This document shows positions 59,559 to 64,000 of a DNA stretch of 64,000 nt, in pieces. This DNA is from Panaeolus papilionaceus (lineage: Eukaryota; Basidiomycota; Agaricomycetes; Agaricales): NCBI GenBank assembly GCA_015501605.1, contig JADNRZ010000012.1:558001-622000 (forward strand). The letters run 5' to 3'. The notes under the pieces are model-generated. The model saw nothing but the letters and a program-made list of their open reading frames with translations, searched no databases and was not told where the DNA came from. The position numbers were made by a program, and so were the translations under genes. Numbering within the stretch: position 1 is the first letter of the stretch; each line of letters starts with the position of its first letter.

Positions 59559-59950
59559 CGGAGTGTGGGAAAATGGACTTGTGCATTTCAAAGTATTTAA
59601 CTTGAACAGTATATTTAGTTGCATCTGTTACACTGTACCTAAAATTATGATTTATATATCAAAATAAAGCTAAAAATGAGTAGATTCCAAATATATTTAC
59701 AGCGCTCCTGTGCGCGCTTTTATCCTCCCAAAATAGCGGCTATAGTGTTTTGTCAAACCATATTTTGCAATATCTGGGCCAATAAAATGACCGCACATAA
59801 GCGCTCTAAATTGAGTCGAACCCTGCTCATTTTTACCTTTATTTTGATATATAAATCATAATTTTAGGTGCAGTGCAAGCGTCACAATTAAATAAATGAG
59901 CTTGAAAGCAGAATTCTGAAAAGTGTCTAAGTCCATTTTCCCGCGCTCCG
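59559..59950. repeat. 392 bp foldback (large palindrome)
   Basis: The left arm begins CGGAGTGTGGGAAAATGGAC and the right arm ends, on the opposite strand, CGGAGCGCGGGAAAATGGAC. The inner arms (about 59638-59682 and 59829-59875) match for over 40 bases around ATGATTTATATATCAAAATA. The arms enclose a roughly 145 bp loop without ORF. Structure fits a non-autonomous foldback/MITE-like insertion in the LTR region. No clear target duplication seen. Confidence 0.8.
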
Positions 59951-60870
59951 GCTGAAACATCGGAGCATGCCATTGACTGCCACATCATCACCTCTTTCTT
60001 CTCTTCCACCACCATCCCCCCACCCATTCTCTCCCCCCTTCCCCTCCCTCATCATCTCTCTCTTTTCTTCTCTTCTCTCAAGGTTCATGTAGGAGTTGAT
60101 GTGCATAGAGAGCATTTATGGGCTGGTATTGGTATGTATTATGTTGTGCTGTCACTGTGCTGAACACCCTCTGTAGCTGCCATGTCATCACTTTCACCCA
60201 TGCTCTCCATTTCCTTCTGCTTTCTTTCTCTCCTTTTCCTTTCCTTCCCTCTTCTTTTAATAGTCTACTTTTTTTCCCTTCTCAACACCTACCTGTTACT
60301 TGTTTTCTAACTTGTCTCAAGGTTTATTGTAGGGGTTGGTGACTATGGAACACCTTCACAAGTCCGCTTTTTCTCCCTTTTTAAATCATTAATTATCCCT
60401 TTGACTATGTCTACTGCCATGTCATCACTATCACCATCTTGCACCTTAGCTCCTCTACCATGTTCCTATGCTTTCTTTCTCTCTATTATGGTTCTACTTT
60501 GGTCCGCTTTTTTGCTACTTTTATTATTTAGCTGTCATGTTACCATTTAGTTCAAGATATACATTCTCCTTGACTTCTCTCCTTCATTTTTATTAGTCCG
60601 CTTTTTTGTTGCTTTTTTATACTCTATGCTACCTGTATGCTAGTTTTATATGTTGTAGATTACCAGTTGCAATATATGTCTTTAATCTTTCACACTACAT
60701 GTTGGACTTGAAATTGAGAAGGAAAATGAAAATTGTCATGTAAACTACCAGTCTTTCAGAAATACTGCAGAGACTCCAGGAGACTCCCAAAAGATTTCAA
60801 AGTTACTCAAAAGACATCTGGGAGTTACTGGAAAGACTTTCCGAAGTTGTAAAAAAGCGGGACATACGAC

Positions 60871-63800
60871 CTATAAAACTTTTATAAATGTCCATGTATC
60901 TTTTGTATCTTTTGTATCTTTGGCTTCTCCAGGAGACTCCAGGAGTCTTTTTGGCCCAAGTGCCTTTTCGTGATGGCCTGGGGGTAGCTTGGCTCTTCGA
61001 CCAGAGATGGGGTCATAAGGAGCAGGAGTGAGTCTGACAACATGGAAGACTGGATGGATGCGGGAGAGGGATTTAGGAAGCTGAAGACGGTAGGCATTCT
61101 TTCCAACACTAGAAATGACTGGGTAAGGACCAACTCGCTTGTGGGAGAGCTTCTTGGATGGCCGAGTGGTTTGGATGTCTGAGGCATCAAGGTAGACACT
61201 ATCTCCAGGCTTGATCTCAGGAGCCTTGGTGCGACGTCGGTTGTAGTACCTAGCCATGTCCTCCTTAGCAGCTGCTAAGGCAGCACGTGCTTCCTCAAGA
61301 GCAGTCTTCATCCTATCAGTGAACTCATTCACAGTTTCCATCCGGGAGGGAGGAAGAGGTTCAAAGCCCATGCGAGGATGTTGACCAGAGTCTAGAAGGA
61401 AGGGAGTCTGCTGGGTGGAGGAGTGGACATGGTTGTTGTAGGCAAACTCAGCCATGGAAAGGATGTCATACCAGTCGTCCTGTTGCTCAGAGATGTAGAG
61501 CCTGAGGTATTGTTCCAACTCCTGGTTGATGCGCTCAGTCTGCCCATCAGTTTGAGGGTGATAGGCAGTGCTACGAGCTGGCTCAATCCCAAGCAGCCTG
61601 TAGAGTTCTGTGGTGAACTCTGCAATAAACTGTGGACTGCGATCAGAGACTACCTTGGATGGAAGGCCATGGAGTTTCCAGATATGGTCACGATACATGC
61701 GGGCAGTGCCTAGGGCAGAGACAGTGGTAGTGGTAGCAGTGAAGTGGGCGCGTTTGGAAAGGGAGTCAACAACAACCATGATGGCATCATAACCATTGGA
61801 CTCAGGAAGCTCGACAATGAAGTCCACACTGATATGGTCCCAACGGCGGTCAGGAACAGCAAGGGGCTCAAGCTCTCCAAGGGGTCGCTGCCTGATGGTC
61901 TTGGTCCTAAGACACATGTCACAGGTGCTGGTGTAGAGTCCAATGAACTTAGACATGCGTGGCCACCAGTAGTTCCTAGACACAAGCTCCAAGGTCTTCC
62001 AACGTCCAGGGTGTCCAGCAAGAGTGGAGTCATGACAGAGAGCCACAATGCGACGACGAAGATCACCACCTGGTGGAACATAGAGCTTTCCACAGAAGTA
62101 GATAAGACCATCAGCTTCATCCCACTCTGAGGAGCGAAGAGACTGAGATCCAGTCTTTCTGAGCACCTTGACTGCCTTGGCCACAGTGTCCTCAAGATCA
62201 GAGGCCTCCTTGGAATGTCGACGGATCTCACGAACCAGAGAGCGTTCCTGTCCAACAAATTCCAGACCTTCTAGTGCACGAACTGCAAACATCCCTGGGG
62301 TGAGGAGGGTGATGTTCTGATTGTCACGTTCACTAGAACCATGGTCAGACCGACGTGAGAGGGCATCTGCTTTTCCCATAGTAGCTCCTGCCTTGTGCTG
62401 CATGACAAAGTCGAAGCGGGCCAGAGTGAGAGACCAGCGGGCTTGCCTGTGGTTGAGGTTCTGAGACAACATGAAGTATTCCAAGTTCTTGTGGTCAGTC
62501 CAGATCTCAAACTTGTGGCGGGCACCCTCAAGAAAGTGTCTCCATTCCTGCAAGGCTCGAATGATTGCAAGCATTTCCTTGTCATGAATCTCATAGTTCC
62601 TTTCGACAGGAGAGAGTGACTTGGAGAAGAAGGCAATGGGATGCCACTTTCCATCTTCTGGAGACTGTTGAGAGAGTACAGCACCAGTGGCAAAGTCTGA
62701 AGAGTCAGCTTCAAGCCGGAAAGGGAGATCATCATTGGGAGCAGCAAGGACAGGGGAAGAGGTGACAGCATCCTTGATGGACTGGAAGGCAGTAGCGGCA
62801 GCAGGAGACCAGGAAAACTCAGTGGAGCTCTTGGTAAGGTCGAAGAGGGGACATGCATGGTGAGAGAAGTCCTTGATGAACCGCCGATAGAAGTTGGCAA
62901 AACCCAGGAAAGATTGGACTTCTTTCCTATTGGTGGGGGTGGGCCATTGAGCAACTCCAGCAACTTTGACAGGATCCATCTCGACTCGGTTCTCAGCAAC
63001 GATAAGCCCAAGGTACTCAATGCGTGTCTTCTCAAACTCGCATTTCTCCAGGCGGAGGCAGAGACCATGTTCCTCTAGACGCTTCAGGACCCTATGAGTG
63101 ACCTCTCGATGCTCAGGAATGTCCTTGGTGAAGATCAGGATATCATCCAGGTATACCACAACCACACCTTCAGAGATCATGTCTTGGAAGATCTCGTTCA
63201 TCATGGTTTGGAAGGTGGCAGGACTGTTGGTGAGACCAAAGAACATGACAAGAGGTTCGAAGAGACCTCTGTGAGTGCGAAAAGCAGCCTTCCACTCATC
63301 TCCTTCTTTGATGCGGACATTGTTGAAACCCCAACGAATATCAAGCTTGGTGAAGTAGCGCACACCACGAAGTTGGTTGATAAGGTCAGAGATGAGAGGG
63401 AGAGGGTACTTGTTCTTCACAGTCATATCATTGAGCATGCGATAGTCCTGGACCAGACGAAGGGAGCCATCCTTTTTCATCACAAAGAAGACTGGTGATG
63501 CCATGGGGGACTTGGAGCGGTGAATCTTTCCCTGAGCCTCGTTCTCAGCAAGGAAGCGCTCAGCCTCTTCACGTTCTGCAGGGTTTAATGGGTAAACCTT
63601 GCATCCCTTGGGTTGAGCTCCAGGAATGAGCTCAATCGCATGATCCCAAGGCCTTCTCTCAGGAAGCTTAAGAAACTCAGCTTCAGAGAAGACACGATGG
63701 AAGAGACTCTGATAGTCAGGGACTGGACCATGAGGTGAGGAAGGGAGAGTGGTCTGTTCTGGTTGAGGAGCAGAGTTACGCAAGAAACCTTCAGCCAGGC

Positions 63801-64000
63801 GTTGACTGATGGTTGAAGTAGCGTTGATATGCTCTTCAGCTTCCTCGGGGAGTAAGCCAGAAACCCAGACACGATCGCCTTCCTCAAGATCAAATGGCAG
63901 ATCAGAGGACTCGAGATCATCAGAATCTTCAGGGGAAGACTCTTCAGGGGTGAGAGAGGGGGCAGGACCAGAGCGGCAGGCATTCACCTTGGCTTCTTCC
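60871..64000 (-). CDS. Gypsy-2 pol polyprotein, 5' part outside window
   Basis: Long uninterrupted frame of at least 1,038 residues, open to the window end; the ATG at 63987 is unlikely to be the true start because the protease must lie further upstream. RT: FFVMKKDGSLRLVQDYRMLN, FTKLDIRWGFNNVRIKEGDE, VVYLDDILIF (YLDD box near 63150), FLGFANFYRRFI. RNase H: FRLEADSSDFATGAVLSQQ, EIHDKEMLAIIRALQEWRHF, TDHKNLEYFM. Integrase: HDSTLAGHPG...CDMCLRTK zinc domain, catalytic core WDHISVDFIVELPESNGYDA with VSDRSPQFIAEF and HPQTDGQTERINQELEQYLR. A C-terminal KRVGPYPVISSVGKNAYRLQ and HPVFHVVRLTPAPYDP tail follows; no clear chromodomain after it. It ends in a KDTKDTKDT repeat. No stops or frameshifts in the visible part, so it may be recently active. 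Confidence 0.9.
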   Translation of the reverse strand, partial: EEAKVNACRSGPAPSLTPEESSPEDSDDLESSDLPFDLEEGDRVWVSGLLPEEAEEHINATSTISQRLAEGFLRNSAPQPEQTTLPSSPHGPVPDYQSLFHRVFSEAEFLKLPERRPWDHAIELIPGAQPKGCKVYPLNPAEREEAERFLAENEAQGKIHRSKSPMASPVFFVMKKDGSLRLVQDYRMLNDMTVKNKYPLPLISDLINQLRGVRYFTKLDIRWGFNNVRIKEGDEWKAAFRTHRGLFEPLVMFFGLTNSPATFQTMMNEIFQDMISEGVVVVYLDDILIFTKDIPEHREVTHRVLKRLEEHGLCLRLEKCEFEKTRIEYLGLIVAENRVEMDPVKVAGVAQWPTPTNRKEVQSFLGFANFYRRFIKDFSHHACPLFDLTKSSTEFSWSPAAATAFQSIKDAVTSSPVLAAPNDDLPFRLEADSSDFATGAVLSQQSPEDGKWHPIAFFSKSLSPVERNYEIHDKEMLAIIRALQEWRHFLEGARHKFEIWTDHKNLEYFMLSQNLNHRQARWSLTLARFDFVMQHKAGATMGKADALSRRSDHGSSERDNQNITLLTPGMFAVRALEGLEFVGQERSLVREIRRHSKEASDLEDTVAKAVKVLRKTGSQSLRSSEWDEADGLIYFCGKLYVPPGGDLRRRIVALCHDSTLAGHPGRWKTLELVSRNYWWPRMSKFIGLYTSTCDMCLRTKTIRQRPLGELEPLAVPDRRWDHISVDFIVELPESNGYDAIMVVVDSLSKRAHFTATTTTVSALGTARMYRDHIWKLHGLPSKVVSDRSPQFIAEFTTELYRLLGIEPARSTAYHPQTDGQTERINQELEQYLRLYISEQQDDWYDILSMAEFAYNNHVHSSTQQTPFLLDSGQHPRMGFEPLPPSRMETVNEFTDRMKTALEEARAALAAAKEDMARYYNRRRTKAPEIKPGDSVYLDASDIQTTRPSKKLSHKRVGPYPVISSVGKNAYRLQLPKSLSRIHPVFHVVRLTPAPYDPISGRRAKLPPGHHEKALGPKRLLESPGEAKDTKDTKDTWTFIKVL

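Larger units (their letters stand above)
58236..60864 (-). repeat. Probable 3' LTR of Gypsy-2, about 2.6 kb
   Basis: Bounded by the Gypsy-1 break (58236) and a TGTCCCGC start (60864 on the minus strand) six bases after the pol stop. At 2,629 bp it is long for an LTR and contains a foldback (59559..59950) and an inverted stretch resembling the pol 3' end (59214 on), so it may be a composite of more than one insertion. G-rich at 58360-58520, CT-rich at 60000-60300. No LTR partner is in the window to confirm it. Confidence 0.5.
58236..64000 (-). mobile_element. Gypsy-2: Ty3/gypsy retrotransposon, runs off window end
   Basis: Minus-strand element inserted into the Gypsy-1 integrase. Its pol ends at 60871 and its LTR-like 3' region extends to the Gypsy-1 junction at 58235/58236. 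The outer ends are TGTCAGCTAG at the left and GCGGGACA at the right of this region, giving TG...CA termini in element orientation. The other LTR and the target duplication are outside the window. Confidence 0.75.

Noticed and set aside
1..64000. CRISPR arrays, operons, Shine-Dalgarno sites, rRNA genes
   Set aside because: The sequence is intron-rich fungal nuclear DNA; no regularly spaced repeats or rRNA segments were seen.

Overview
This is eukaryotic DNA, most likely from a mushroom-forming basidiomycete (Agaricomycetes). The signs are many roughly 50-60 nt GT-AG introns, basidiomycete-style NACHT NTPases, F-box proteins, an OPT peptide transporter, a membrane-anchored P450 and MarY1-like Ty3/gypsy retrotransposons. 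No species can be named from the sequence alone.

Layout, 1-38 kb (mostly single-copy genes): a ribosome-biogenesis Utp22/NOL6 gene cut by the window start (-); a cytochrome P450 (-); a protein carrying only the N-terminal module of GTPBP1/2-type GTPases (-); an F-box protein (+); an OPT oligopeptide transporter (-); a gene-poor 3.7 kb; an ArsB/NhaD-like ion transporter (-); the decayed C-terminal part of an alcohol-oxidase-type GMC oxidoreductase (-); a broken F-box gene (+); a broken NACHT gene (NACHT-1, -); the telomere-capping protein Stn1 (+); and a long CorA-like metal transporter (-).

Layout, 38-51 kb: a tandem duplication. A block that starts inside the CorA-like gene and runs through a small Tc1/mariner-type MITE, a NACHT gene and the first exons of an unrecognised gene is repeated with a spacing of about 6.8-8 kb. 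It leaves two intact NACHT genes (NACHT-2 and NACHT-3, 999 and 998 aa by my splice models). Comparing the three NACHT copies lets the 5' exons be read: they encode a Ser/Pro-rich leader and two copies of a short Gly-Gly motif, one per exon, ahead of the NACHT domain. NACHT-1 has lost exactly its Walker B segment. Copies 2 and 3 are nearly identical overall but diverge in discrete patches in the C-terminal half, as expected of fungal NLR-like recognition proteins.

Layout, 51-64 kb: a nest of retroelements. A Ty3/gypsy element (Gypsy-1, +) has broken the second copy of the unrecognised gene. Its 5' LTR was later hit by a compact 1,766 bp LTR element (-) with 302 bp LTRs differing at two sites, a 5 bp target-site duplication, and one intact 340 aa ORF encoding a coiled-coil/KH/Pro-rich/RGG protein and no reverse transcriptase. 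Gypsy-1 pol is interrupted in the integrase by a second gypsy element (Gypsy-2, -) that runs off the window end and has a long LTR-like region containing a 392 bp foldback.

The two observations most worth following are the KH-domain mini-LTR element and the NACHT trio with its duplicated N-terminal GG-motif exons. All gene models are hand splicing of raw sequence; exon borders given explicitly were checked for GT-AG and phase, others are approximate.
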